From assembly GCA_031761875.1 (NCBI GenBank), contig CP134492.1, positions 1,426,001 through 1,490,000 of the forward strand: DNA of 64,000 nt, written 5' to 3'. This document shows positions 1 to 8,542 of this stretch, piece by piece (the stretch's first letter is position 1; each line of letters opens with the position of its first letter). The stretch is from Bacillaceae bacterium IKA-2. GTDB lineage: Bacteria; Bacillota; Bacilli; Bacillales; Anaerobacillaceae. Position numbers and translations under genes: made by a program. Below the pieces are notes generated by a model, which had not been told where the DNA came from, did no database searches, and worked only from the letters and a program-made list of their open reading frames with translations.

Positions 1-136
1 TACAAGTGAAGTGTTATCTTTTGTAGAATTAACAAACTAAGTGTTGCTAATAAAAAAATTATAAGTAACACCTTAAGGAATGTGGGTACAATACCGGAAT
101 TAATCTAGTGTTGATCCATGCTTTGTAATCAAAGCG

Positions 137-213
137 AGTGACTCAATTGGCTAGCGACTGCTCCTTGTTACAAAAAAGTTGAGTAGTCCTGCTAATCTGA
201 GTCACTTTTTTTA
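137..213 (+). terminator. Rho-independent terminator of an upstream gene
   Basis: AGTGACTCA (137-145) pairs with TGAGTCACT (198-206), closing a longer imperfect stem, and a T-run follows. It probably ends a gene before the window, plausibly the substrate-binding protein of the same transporter. The rest of 1-329 holds no gene that I can see. Confidence 0.7.
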
Positions 214-280
214 TAAAAGGATCGAAAAAATTAAATTTTGTTAATGATGATCGTATTAGTAACACTAATAAAGACCCTAC

Positions 281-298
281 ATGAATGAATTTCATTCA
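281..298. repeat. Solo core of the GAATGAATTTCATTC repeat family
   Basis: The palindrome ATGAATGAATTTCATTCA lies about 30 bp before the first permease gene. The same core recurs at 9477-9494, 27667-27681 and 48263-48277, and forms the ends of longer inverted-repeat elements elsewhere in the window. Confidence 0.7.
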
Positions 299-329
299 CA
301 TATAGTTTTTCTAGAATAGAGGTGAATCG

Positions 330-1331
330 ATGTTTTCATATATTATTAGAAGACTTTACATGCTTATTCCTGTTTTACTAGGCATGTCTATAGTTACTTT
401 TTCTATCATTCATTTAATCCCCGGAAACCCAGCACAAACGATTTTAGGAGAACAAGCATCAGCTCAAGCGATCGAAGAATTAGAAGAGCGGTTAGGTTTA
501 AATAAACCTTATATCGTTCAATACGGAGTTTATATGAAGGACCTTGTGCAAGGCGATTTAGGAACCTCCTTACGTACAAAGCAAGAAATCTCTAAAGAAA
601 TGTGGCCTTATTTAGCAGCAACTATGGAACTGACTTTTTTTGCGATGCTTTTTGCAATGGTTATTGGAGTAAATGCGGGAATTATTAGTGCTTGGAAGCA
701 AAATTCAGCTTTTGACTATATTAGTATGCTAATTGCCTTAATAGGAGTATCGATGCCAATTTTTTGGCTAGCTTTAATGCAGCAATGGATATTTGCTCAA
801 GAGTTAGCTTGGTTACCAGCCTTTGGAAGAAATAACCCTCGGTCACCTATTGAAACAATAACAAACTTTTATATAATAGATACAATTATTAATGGTAGAT
901 TCGATCAATTATGGGTTGCCATTAAACATTTGATTTTACCAGCAATTGCCTTAGGGACGATTCCAATGGCGATCATTGCTAGGATGACGAGATCAAGTAT
1001 GTTAGAAGTTTTACGAAGTGATTATATCCGAACAGTTAATGCCAAGGGTTCCAAAACTGTCGTCGTTGTGTACAAGCACGCATTAAAAAATGCCTTAATT
1101 CCGGTTCTTACAGTAGTAGGCTTACAAACGGGGACTCTTTTAGGTGGAGCAATTTTGACAGAAACGATTTTCAGTTGGCCTGGAATCGGTAGATACATTT
1201 TTGAGGCGATCGGAAATCGTGATTATCCCGTAATTCAATCGGGAATACTTGTTGTCGCGACAATGTTTGTGATGATTAATTTATTTGTTGACGTTATGTA
1301 TACTTATATTGATCCAAGGATCAAATTTTGA
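330..1331 (+). CDS. Peptide/nickel-type ABC transporter permease (OppB/DppB family)
   Basis: This 333-residue integral membrane protein is the first of two permease subunits of a binding-protein-dependent importer for peptides, nickel or similar solutes. The N-terminus (MFSYIIRRL) with a first membrane helix at about 9-30 is typical of DppB/OppB. The cytoplasmic EAA-loop region (about residues 230-270, with DYIRTVNAKG and the following HALKNALIP) contacts the ATPase. GAGGTGA lies 5 bases before the ATG. The partner permease follows after 13 bases. The binding protein probably lies upstream, and no ATPase gene follows, so the ATPases are encoded elsewhere. The substrate cannot be told from the permease alone. 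Confidence 0.93.
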   Translation: MFSYIIRRLYMLIPVLLGMSIVTFSIIHLIPGNPAQTILGEQASAQAIEELEERLGLNKPYIVQYGVYMKDLVQGDLGTSLRTKQEISKEMWPYLAATMELTFFAMLFAMVIGVNAGIISAWKQNSAFDYISMLIALIGVSMPIFWLALMQQWIFAQELAWLPAFGRNNPRSPIETITNFYIIDTIINGRFDQLWVAIKHLILPAIALGTIPMAIIARMTRSSMLEVLRSDYIRTVNAKGSKTVVVVYKHALKNALIPVLTVVGLQTGTLLGGAILTETIFSWPGIGRYIFEAIGNRDYPVIQSGILVVATMFVMINLFVDVMYTYIDPRIKF

Positions 1332-1344
1332 TGGAGGTGAGAGA

Positions 1345-2268
1345 ATGGAAACAATTCGAGCAGAACAAGTAAATGTTCCTAATCAAGACTCTCCAAAACA
1401 AGATCCTCCTAGAGCGGAGTTTGAAGCAGTTTCTCCGTGGCGAGATTCATTTAGGCAATTAAAGAAAAATAAATTAGCTGTAGTGGGACTTTGTATCATT
1501 GCTTTCTTTATTATTGTGGCTGTTTTTGCACCGTTAATATCAGGCTATGCTTACGATGACACAGATTTACCAAATCGTCTGCAATCACCGTCGAGTGTAA
1601 ATTGGTTTGGAACAGATGATTTAGGGAGAGATATATTTAGTCGAATTGCTTACGGAGCAAGAATATCTTTAATGGTAGGATTTTTTGCCGTAACAGGAGC
1701 GTTATTTTTTGGAACAATATTAGGAGTTGTAGCAGGTTATTTTGGAAAATGGATCGATATGCTTATATCGAGAATTTTTGATATTATGCTAGCATTTCCT
1801 AGCATTTTACTTGCCATTGCAATTGTTGCAATTTTAGGGCCATCTTTACAAAATGCTCTGATCGCAATTGCAATCATTAATATCCCGATATTCGGTCGAC
1901 TAGTTCGGTCAAAAGTTATTAGTATCAGGGAAGAAGAGTATATCATGGCGGCAAAAGCACAAGGAATGAAGAATGGCAGAATTATCCTCCATCACGTCTT
2001 GCCAAATAGCTTGGCGCCAATCATTGTCCAGGCTACATTAGGCTTTGGTACAGCGATTTTAGAAGCTGCAGCATTAGGGTTTTTAGGGCTTGGTGCACAA
2101 GCGCCAATGCCGGAGTGGGGTAAAATGCTTTCTGATTCAAGACAATTCATTCAAACAGCACCGTGGACAGTTTTGTTTCCAGGCTTTTCGATCATGTTAG
2201 TTGTACTAGGTTTTAATATGATTGGTGACGGATTACGTGATGCACTCGATCCGAAAATGAAGCAATGA
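1345..2268 (+). CDS. Peptide/nickel-type ABC transporter permease (OppC/DppC family)
   Basis: This is the second permease of the importer, 307 residues. It has the long polar N-terminal tail (about 50 residues) of DppC/OppC, the motif FGTDDLGRDIFSR before helix 2, and an EAA-loop segment (YIMAAKAQGMKNGRIILHH) followed by the ALGFLGLG helix. An in-frame start at 1285 would overlap the preceding gene. ATG 1345 is preferred because GGAGGTGAG lies just before it. It is co-transcribed with the first permease. A weak hairpin with a T-rich tail at about 2280-2333 may end the operon. Confidence 0.93.
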   Translation: METIRAEQVNVPNQDSPKQDPPRAEFEAVSPWRDSFRQLKKNKLAVVGLCIIAFFIIVAVFAPLISGYAYDDTDLPNRLQSPSSVNWFGTDDLGRDIFSRIAYGARISLMVGFFAVTGALFFGTILGVVAGYFGKWIDMLISRIFDIMLAFPSILLAIAIVAILGPSLQNALIAIAIINIPIFGRLVRSKVISIREEEYIMAAKAQGMKNGRIILHHVLPNSLAPIIVQATLGFGTAILEAAALGFLGLGAQAPMPEWGKMLSDSRQFIQTAPWTVLFPGFSIMLVVLGFNMIGDGLRDALDPKMKQ

Positions 2269-2399
2269 TTTGATTTAGCCAAAGAAGAGGATGACTGAAG
2301 CATAATGCTGACATTCATTCTTTTTTTCTTTGTGTGGAAGAAATCCTTTTATTCAGGTATGGTATAGTATTTGGTAGTTAATATGAAAGGATGTTTTTC

Positions 2400-4589
2400 A
2401 TGAAAAAAGTTATTTTATGTGAAAAGCCCTCTGTAGGTAGAGATATTGCTCGCGTCTTGAACTTGACAAAAAAGGGTAATGGATTTTTAGAAGGAAATGA
2501 ATATATTGTCACCTGGGCACTCGGTCATTTAGTGACTTTAGCCGATCCTGAAACGTATGACGAAAAATATAAAGCATGGAAATTAGAAGATTTGCCAATG
2601 CTTCCTGGTGAGTTAAAACTTGTCGTTATCCAAAAAACAAGTAAACAATTTCAAGCTGTCAAAACACAGTTAAATCGCAAAGATGTTGGAGAAATTATTA
2701 TCGCAACTGATGCTGGGCGTGAAGGTGAGTTAGTGGCGCGATGGATTATTGAAAAAGCACATGTCCGTAAACCGCTACAAAGACTTTGGATATCGTCTGT
2801 CACAGATAAAGCGATCAAAGAAGGCTTTAAAAACTTGAAAAGTGCTAAGCAATATGAAAATTTATACTATTCAGCTGTTGCAAGGTCAGAGGCTGACTGG
2901 TATGTCGGTTTAAATGCAACTCGCGCGTTAACAACGAAATATAATGCTCAACTTTCTTGTGGCCGTGTTCAAACACCGACAATTGCCATTATTGCCAAAC
3001 GGGAACAAGAAATTAAAAAGTTTCAGCCTAAACAATTTTATGGAATCAGTGCCGAAACTGATACTAAGTTGAAGCTAGTTTGGCAAGATCAAAGCTCAAG
3101 TGATTTAAAGACATTTGATAAAGTGAAAAGTGATGAAATAATTAAAAAATTAAAAAGTCAGCAATCAGCTCAAGTAACTGAAGTCGTTAAAACAGCGAAA
3201 AAAAGCTTTGCACCGCAATTATATGATTTAACAGAATTACAGCGTGATGCCAACAAAGCGTTTGGTTACTCACCAAAAGAGACACTTCAGATTATGCAGA
3301 AACTTTATGAGCAACATAAAATCTTAACATATCCAAGAACAGATTCACGCTTTATTTCTACAGATATCGTTGAAACGTTGAAAGAACGCTTAAAAGCATG
3401 TGGGATTGGTCCTTATGCAAAAAATGCTGCAAAATTGCTGAGATCACCAATTAAGGCAAATAAATCATTTGTAGATGATAGCAAAGTATCTGATCACCAT
3501 GCCATTTTACCGACAGAGGAATTTGTCAATTTAGCTAAGTTAACAGATAAAGAACGAAAAATTTATGATTTTGTCATCAAACGTTTTTTAGCCGTCATTT
3601 CACCTCCTTTTTTGTATGAACAAACGAAGCTGAAAGCAAAGATAGGCACGGAAGTATTTATTGCTAGTGGTAAAATTGTTCAGTCACTCGGTTGGAAGGA
3701 AATATATGAAAATCGCTTCGAAGAAGATGAAGAAGCTGATTTGAAAGATCAGCAATTACCGCAAATGACGAAAGGTGATCTCCTGATAATTTCAGCGATC
3801 AAACAGACGAGTGGTGAAACAAAACCACCAGCACAATTTAACGAAGCAACATTATTATCTGCAATGGAAAATCCGGCGAAATACGTGACAATGAACGATA
3901 AAGAGTTAGCGCGTACCTTAGGAAAAACAGGTGGGCTAGGAACTGTTGCAACTCGTGCCGACATTATTGAAAAGCTCCAAAATACATTTTTATTAGAAAA
4001 AAGAGGTAAAGATATTTTTGTTACTTCAAAAGGAAAACAACTTTTAGAGCTCGCGCCTGAAGACTTAAAGTCGCCAGCGTTAACCGCAGAATGGGAAACT
4101 AAGTTGGAAGCGATTTCCAAAGGCAAGCTAAATAAAACAGTTTTTATCCAAGAGATGAAAAGCTATGCTAAGTTAATTGTTCAGGAAATCAAAAATAGTA
4201 AAGAAAAGTTCAAACATGACAATATGACAGGAAGTAAGTGTCCCGAGTGCGGCAAGATGATGCTCGAGGTGAATGGGAAACGTGGAAAAATGCATGTCTG
4301 CCAAGACCGTGAGTGTGGCCATAAAAAGACAATTTCACAAACGACGAATGCTAGATGCCCAAATTGTAAGAAAAAGCTAGAGCTTCGTGGTCAAGGAGAA
4401 GGACAAATTTTTGTCTGTAAGTGTGGTCATCGTGAGAAGCTTTCGACTTTTACTGAACGAAAAAATAGGGATAAGCATAAAAAAGTATCAAAAGGTGAGG
4501 TTTCCCAGTATTTAAAACAGCAAAACCAAGGTAAGGAAGAACCTTTTAATAATCCGTTTGCTGAGGCATTATCTAAATTGAAAAAATAG
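2400..4589 (+). CDS. topB: DNA topoisomerase III
   Basis: This type IA topoisomerase (729 residues; B. subtilis TopB is about 727) relaxes and decatenates DNA through a tyrosine-DNA intermediate. The toprim domain opens the protein (E8 in LCEKPSVG; DAGREGE at 104-110). The catalytic tyrosine is in LTYPRTDSR, about Y311. The C-terminus carries zinc-ribbon-like cysteines (CPECGK, CQDRECGH, CPNCKK, CKCGH) and a basic tail. ATG 2400 is preferred over 2391 because GAAAGG lies at a normal distance from it. The last 176 bp recur at 6130-6304. It appears monocistronic. Confidence 0.97.
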   Translation: MKKVILCEKPSVGRDIARVLNLTKKGNGFLEGNEYIVTWALGHLVTLADPETYDEKYKAWKLEDLPMLPGELKLVVIQKTSKQFQAVKTQLNRKDVGEIIIATDAGREGELVARWIIEKAHVRKPLQRLWISSVTDKAIKEGFKNLKSAKQYENLYYSAVARSEADWYVGLNATRALTTKYNAQLSCGRVQTPTIAIIAKREQEIKKFQPKQFYGISAETDTKLKLVWQDQSSSDLKTFDKVKSDEIIKKLKSQQSAQVTEVVKTAKKSFAPQLYDLTELQRDANKAFGYSPKETLQIMQKLYEQHKILTYPRTDSRFISTDIVETLKERLKACGIGPYAKNAAKLLRSPIKANKSFVDDSKVSDHHAILPTEEFVNLAKLTDKERKIYDFVIKRFLAVISPPFLYEQTKLKAKIGTEVFIASGKIVQSLGWKEIYENRFEEDEEADLKDQQLPQMTKGDLLIISAIKQTSGETKPPAQFNEATLLSAMENPAKYVTMNDKELARTLGKTGGLGTVATRADIIEKLQNTFLLEKRGKDIFVTSKGKQLLELAPEDLKSPALTAEWETKLEAISKGKLNKTVFIQEMKSYAKLIVQEIKNSKEKFKHDNMTGSKCPECGKMMLEVNGKRGKMHVCQDRECGHKKTISQTTNARCPNCKKKLELRGQGEGQIFVCKCGHREKLSTFTERKNRDKHKKVSKGEVSQYLKQQNQGKEEPFNNPFAEALSKLKK

Positions 4590-4705
4590 TAACTTAACTA
4601 GTCTATCCTATCGGCTCCTTACGCAAGTGTTGGAGTGAATAGGCTTTGGCCAATATGATAGATGATACGCTACTTCTTCAAACATAGATGGGTTAAGGGG
4701 GGGAA

Positions 4706-5194
4706 ATGTTGATTAAAAAATGGCTACTAGTTAATATATTAACGATTTTTTTAATTATTGGTTGGAGTTTTTATCAAGGCGCTGATTCCTACTATATCTT
4801 GTCAGCCAAAGTTATTTCGCAAGTAGCGTTTCTATTATTTTTGGTTAATGTAAACATGTATTTTGTGCTGTTATTAATTAGAAAAGGAAAAGATCGAAAT
4901 GTAAAAATAAAATTGGCGAAAATAACTAAGCTGATGATGAAATTCCATGTCGCAATTGCAGTTACTGCCGGGGTGTTAATCTTACTTCATGCAATAATGA
5001 TGATAAATATTCATTTTGAGCAACTTAAAAATCTTAAAATTGCTAGTGGTGCTTTAGCTTTTTTAGTCCTTATCATCTTGCTTTTCAGCGGCTTATTGCG
5101 AAAATTAAAAGCATCAGGATTTAGAAGGAAATTTCATTACACAATGGCGTTTATCTTTTTTGGTTTTATGATTATTCATATTTTCATCATCTGA
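4706..5194 (+). CDS. Four-helix membrane protein with two spaced histidine pairs, possible b-haem protein
   Basis: I do not recognise a named gene. The 162-residue protein has four predicted membrane helices (about 8-25, 33-57, 80-100, 113-130) and a fifth at 144-162. Two helices carry histidine pairs spaced by 14 residues (H81/H95 and H144/H158), the arrangement used for two stacked b haems in ferric-reductase-like and YedZ-like domains. No flavin or NAD domain is fused. The site AAGGGGGGG precedes ATG 4706. It stands alone between topB and a lipoprotein gene. A haem role is inferred from residue spacing only. Confidence 0.6.
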   Translation: MLIKKWLLVNILTIFLIIGWSFYQGADSYYILSAKVISQVAFLLFLVNVNMYFVLLLIRKGKDRNVKIKLAKITKLMMKFHVAIAVTAGVLILLHAIMMINIHFEQLKNLKIASGALAFLVLIILLFSGLLRKLKASGFRRKFHYTMAFIFFGFMIIHIFII

Positions 5195-5207
5195 ATGAGC
5201 TTAGTTT

Positions 5208-5237
5208 AAACCGCTAATGTAGGAGTAATAGCGGTTT
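5208..5237 (+). terminator. Hairpin after the membrane-protein gene
   Basis: AAACCGCTA (5208-5216) pairs perfectly with TAGCGGTTT (5229-5237). No T-run follows, so termination may rely on the stronger hairpin downstream. Confidence 0.35.
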
Positions 5238-5270
5238 GCTACAGAGGTGCAAATAAATAAACGATAACCT

Positions 5271-5311
5271 AATTCACTTGGTATTTCTGCTGAAATACCA
5301 AGTGAATTTTT
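5271..5311 (+). terminator. Strong Rho-independent terminator
   Basis: A perfect 17-bp stem (5271-5287 with 5292-5308, loop TGCT) is followed by Ts. It ends the 4706-5194 transcript. Confidence 0.85.
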
Positions 5312-5454
5312 ACGAATCACTATCAATTATAGTCACTGGTACATTGATTTCACTTTCTTTTAGAAAGAAATGAAACAATTTCATATCTTTGTCGTCTGTA
5401 TAATCAAGAAGAACAAGTTATTACTTTGCTGTGTTTTTAAAAGGGGGATTATAT

Positions 5455-5988
5455 ATGAGACTAAAACTAGCTTTACTAATTGTTTCTTTTCTTGTTATCG
5501 GAAGCGTTTTGATGGGATGTGGAAGTTCCGACATAGATAAGGCTGCTATTATATCGGGTGAACTTTTAAAAACAGAGAAAACATTACCAGTTAACTTTTA
5601 CGAGTTAGCAGAACAAGGTGTTTTGGTTAAGAAAGTAACAAATCAAGCTGAATATAATGAGCAGTGGGATTATTATCAATTAAAGGAAAAACCTTCAGAA
5701 ATTGATTGGAGCAAAAAGGAAGTAATCTTCTTGGGCATATTTGAATCTGGATCATGTCCGTATGAATTTAAATCCGTTGAATTAAATGATGAGAAAACAG
5801 AAATAATTTTCCATATCGAAGTAGACTCAAAAAAGCAGGCATGCACGGATGATGCAACACCTAGAACGATAGTTTTAGCTGTGGATGCAGACGTAGTATC
5901 GGACGTTACCTTGGTAAAGATCTCCAACTATAACGGAATTAACCCTAAGGTTCAATTTTATGAGGATAGTAATAAAGGTGTAAATTAA
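5455..5988 (+). CDS. Predicted lipoprotein, unknown function
   Basis: A 177-residue exported lipoprotein. Residues 1-22 form a lipoprotein signal peptide with lipobox VLMGC, followed by a GSSDIDK linker, so the mature protein should be anchored on the outer face of the membrane. A GTG start at 5431 is possible, but ATG 5455 has AAGGGGG 7 bases upstream and begins the signal peptide cleanly. The body has two cysteines, in SGSCPYEF and KKQACTD, that could form a disulphide. No enzymatic motif was recognised. It appears monocistronic. Confidence 0.75.
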   Translation: MRLKLALLIVSFLVIGSVLMGCGSSDIDKAAIISGELLKTEKTLPVNFYELAEQGVLVKKVTNQAEYNEQWDYYQLKEKPSEIDWSKKEVIFLGIFESGSCPYEFKSVELNDEKTEIIFHIEVDSKKQACTDDATPRTIVLAVDADVVSDVTLVKISNYNGINPKVQFYEDSNKGVN

Positions 5989-6082
5989 AGAAAGGGTTGT
6001 AATAACACGTATAACAAACGGAAACCTTACTGAAATAGAAATTACTGGAGTTCAGTTAGCCTATGTCTATTTTAAATCGTAA
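5984..6082 (+). pseudogene. Possible decayed C-terminal gene fragment
   Basis: A 32-codon open stretch with no start codon runs directly after the lipoprotein stop and encodes ...TRITNGNLTEIEITGVQL..., which looks protein-like in composition. It may be the 3' remnant of a deleted gene. The family was not recognised and chance is possible. Confidence 0.25.
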
Positions 6083-6129
6083 AAACGAAAAGGGGACACG
6101 ATGATTTCATTTAAGAACACTTATGTTAC

Positions 6130-6304
6130 AGGAGAAGGACAAATTTTTGTCTATAAGTGTGGTCATCGTGAGAAGCTTTCGACTTTTACTGAACGAAAAA
6201 ATAGGGATAAGCATAAAAAAATATCAAAAGGTGAGGTTTCCCAGTATTAAAACAGCAAAACCAAGGTAAGGAAGAACCTTTTAATAATCCGTTTGCTGAG
6301 GCAT
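6130..6304 (+). pseudogene. Duplicate of the 3' end of topB
   Basis: These 175 bases match 4394-4569 of topB with two substitutions and one deleted T. The deletion changes CAGTATTTAAAAC to CAGTATTAAAAC and brings a TAA into frame. One substitution turns a zinc-ribbon cysteine codon TGT into TAT. The copy has no start or promoter and is not expected to make a protein. It lies 1.7 kb from the parent in the same orientation. Confidence 0.92.
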
Positions 6305-6353
6305 GAATTATTAGCAAAGGAATTAGCATTCAAAACAACAAACAACAAACAAA

Positions 6354-6390
6354 AACACTAGGAATTTACACTTATCCTAGTGTTTTTTAC
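6354..6390. terminator. Bidirectional terminator
   Basis: AACACTAGGA (6354-6363) pairs with TCCTAGTGTT (6375-6384). Ts follow on the plus strand and five As precede on the other side, so it can end the minus-strand permease operon as well as any plus-strand transcript. Confidence 0.8.
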
Positions 6391-6426
6391 TAACAGTTAG
6401 ATATATATTTATATATCTAACTGTTA
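6391..6426. repeat. Perfect 36-bp palindrome
   Basis: Two 17-bp arms (TAACAGTTAGATATATA and its complement) flank a 2-base centre. It immediately follows a terminator and lies 160 bp beyond the end of the ArsP-type operon. It resembles the palindrome at 7974-8007 in size and in its ATA-TT-TAT centre. The role is unknown: operator, hairpin or recombination site. Confidence 0.75.
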
Positions 6427-6585
6427 AATTCTACAGATTTGATTCCAGATCAAGCAGCCACGAGGTCTTAACGTTTATAAAGGGAGCCTATTCTATCTAT
6501 AGGCATCCTTTATAATTACTATGTTAATGTCGGTACTATTTCATTTGTCAAAATGACTAAAATAATGTCTTTTTGGCAGGGGAAA

Positions 6586-6819
6586 CTATTGCTCGAGTAC
6601 TTTTTTAATGTCGTTCACACTTGCTACTTTACCATATATTTTTACGGTACCGTCGACAACAAGGGCAGGAGTTTGCATAACACCATAATCCATAATGATC
6701 TCGATATCTTCTACCTTAACGACTTCGGCTTCAAGACCAAGATCTTTAACAGCTTCATTGACGTTAGCTTCTAACTTTTTACATTTTTTACATCCTGTAC
6801 CTAAAATTTCAATTTTCAT
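6586..6819 (-). CDS. Thioredoxin-like small redox protein (TM0996/MTH895 type)
   Basis: A 77-residue single-domain protein of the glutaredoxin-like family often annotated as redox-active disulphide protein 2. The active-site motif is GTGCKKCKKL (C10 and C13), and the cis-proline segment is MQTPALVVDG. GGAGGG precedes the ATG. It lies 54 bp downstream of the permease gene in the same direction and is probably co-transcribed. Such proteins commonly sit beside ArsP/UPF0718 permeases, where they may keep metalloid or thiol substrates reduced. That role is inference. Confidence 0.85.
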   Translation of the reverse strand: MKIEILGTGCKKCKKLEANVNEAVKDLGLEAEVVKVEDIEIIMDYGVMQTPALVVDGTVKIYGKVASVNDIKKVLEQ

Positions 6820-6873
6820 AAAAATCCCTCCAATTTTAATAGCTAGCTCAGTTTCTAGATTGGCATTTTTAAG

Positions 6874-7920
6874 TTAGAACAAAATCCAACCGGCAATCAC
6901 ACCAACAAGAGCAGAAAACAATGTAACGAGGAAAACGTACACACCTGTTCGTTTTAGTCCCATGACCCTTGAAATAACGATCATATTCGGTAAGCTAAGC
7001 GAAGGGCCAGCGAGTAGTAGGGCAACAGCAGGACTTTTAGCCATACCTAAATCGAGGAAGCTGTTTACGATCGGTACTTCTGTTAAGGTAGCGAAGTACA
7101 TGAATGCACCAAACACAGCAGCCGTAAAGCTAGCTAAGAACGTATTTTCCCCTGCAACGGCTGTCATGAATTGTTCAGGGATCAATACGGTAATCACACC
7201 AGCAATAAATATTCCGACAACAAAGAGTGGAATGATTATTTTGGCTAGATCGAATGTGGCTAAGCACCAATCCCACAATTCATCTTTCTTGAAAAATAAT
7301 AGTAGTTGCACAACAAGTATTACAAAAGCAAGAAGTGTAATCAACGGTGTCTTCATACCAGAGAGCAACATGATAAGCAGCGTAATGAAAAATAACAACG
7401 TTTGCCAAAGCGGACGAGCTACCTTTTCTTCAATTTGAAACATCTTTTCATGATTGATTTTCGATTCGCCTTTTTCATTATCGTTTTTTGATTCGTCTTT
7501 TTGAAAGATCACTTGCATAAGAATACCTATTACAACAGCAAGCACTATTGCGCCAATGATGCGAGCAATTCCAATGTCAGTACCGATATAACTAAATGTA
7601 AAAGTAATAGCAAGTAAATTGATGGCTGGTCCGCTAAAAAGAAAAGTAACGGCAGGACCAATCCCTGCACCTTTTTTCCAAATGCTTGCAAACATTGGTA
7701 ACACGGAACATGAGCATACGGTTAATACTAGTCCTGATATTGAGGCCACCGTATAAGCTGTCGATTTCTTCGCATTAGGTCCAAAATATTTTAGGACAGC
7801 ACCTTGCGACATGAATTCAGAAATCGCCCCTGATAAGAAAAAGACAATGACAAGTGTGATTGTGCGTGGAACAGTAAAATAATCGAGAAGTGCCTGCCAG
7901 CCAGCTAAAAGAATGTCCAT
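6874..7920 (-). CDS. ArsP/UPF0718-family permease
   Basis: A 348-residue membrane protein of the permease family that includes ArsP, an efflux permease for trivalent organoarsenicals. About eight to ten helices are arranged in two halves joined by a charged loop (about residues 140-165). The conserved cysteine motif VCSCSVLPMF is near residue 70, and family segments LFSGPAINLLA and LLLAGPSLSLPN are present. AAGGCGG precedes the ATG. The thioredoxin-like gene follows. Palindromes just upstream (7944-8007) are candidate operators, but no ArsR-type gene is in the window. The substrate is unproven. Confidence 0.87.
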   Translation of the reverse strand: MDILLAGWQALLDYFTVPRTITLVIVFFLSGAISEFMSQGAVLKYFGPNAKKSTAYTVASISGLVLTVCSCSVLPMFASIWKKGAGIGPAVTFLFSGPAINLLAITFTFSYIGTDIGIARIIGAIVLAVVIGILMQVIFQKDESKNDNEKGESKINHEKMFQIEEKVARPLWQTLLFFITLLIMLLSGMKTPLITLLAFVILVVQLLLFFKKDELWDWCLATFDLAKIIIPLFVVGIFIAGVITVLIPEQFMTAVAGENTFLASFTAAVFGAFMYFATLTEVPIVNSFLDLGMAKSPAVALLLAGPSLSLPNMIVISRVMGLKRTGVYVFLVTLFSALVGVIAGWILF

Positions 7921-7943
7921 ATAACTACCGCCTTCCTAGAGGT

Positions 7944-8007
7944 GCTACATCTACATATAGTGTAGCATGAAATAACCTTCATAACTATATTTATAGTTAT
8001 GAAGGTT
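7944..8007 (-). promoter_or_regulatory. Operator candidates upstream of the ArsP-type operon
   Basis: Two inverted repeats lie 24-87 bp before the permease start. GCTACA (7944-7949) pairs with TGTAGC (7961-7966). A perfect 34-bp palindrome (7974-8007) has 16-bp arms and a TT centre. AT-rich dyads of this type are typical targets of ArsR/SmtB-family repressors, but the regulator is not visible here. Confidence 0.55.
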
Positions 8008-8229
8008 TGTAGAATTTATGAAGGAATTAAATTTGTTTTTCCAGGTAGTGAATTGAATAAACTTTTAACCATTTACTGAAAAGCACTTTCTCTAGTTGAG
8101 CGCTGCCATATTTTGAGTTTCATTTTTAGGGAGAAGCTTGTGGGGCAGTAACGCTTATTTGATTTTTTAATAAGAAGAAAGTAAGCTTTAGAAGAATAAC
8201 TTTTAGAGAAAGAAACAGGAGGAGTACAT

Positions 8230-8529
8230 ATGGAGAACGTAAGCAATGCTTTAAAAATAGTTCTCGAAGACTGGAAAATGGTGCAAGAAACAGAAGGAGA
8301 TGAAGGGGAAGAGGCGGCAGAGAGATTTGAAATGCATTTCTATCAGTTTATCGATGAGTTTAAACTGTGGTTTAAAAGCCTAGACCAACCACCTCAGACT
8401 CTTGAAGAATTAGAGGAAATGGATGAAGTGAAAAGTATTCAGCAATTATTGCCTGATCCTTTGCAGTTAAATTTCATGACAGAGATGGAAGAAATCATCG
8501 ATGGCGTGGAGACAAATCGCTTTGATTGA
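8230..8529 (+). CDS. Hypothetical acidic protein
   Basis: Not recognised. A 99-residue, strongly acidic, soluble protein, mostly predicted helix, with clusters such as EGDEGEEAAERFE and TLEELEEMDE. It has no cysteine, signal peptide or membrane segment. AGGAGG sits at normal spacing before ATG 8230. It has no close operon partner: the ArsP-type operon is divergent upstream, and a 225-bp gap containing a degraded gene fragment separates it from the next gene. Confidence 0.65.
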   Translation: MENVSNALKIVLEDWKMVQETEGDEGEEAAERFEMHFYQFIDEFKLWFKSLDQPPQTLEELEEMDEVKSIQQLLPDPLQLNFMTEMEEIIDGVETNRFD

Positions 8530-8542
8530 AGTAAATTCCTTG

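Noticed and set aside
1285-1344. N-terminal extension of the second permease
   Set aside because: It overlaps the end of the first permease and has no ribosome site, while ATG 1345 has GGAGGTGAG.
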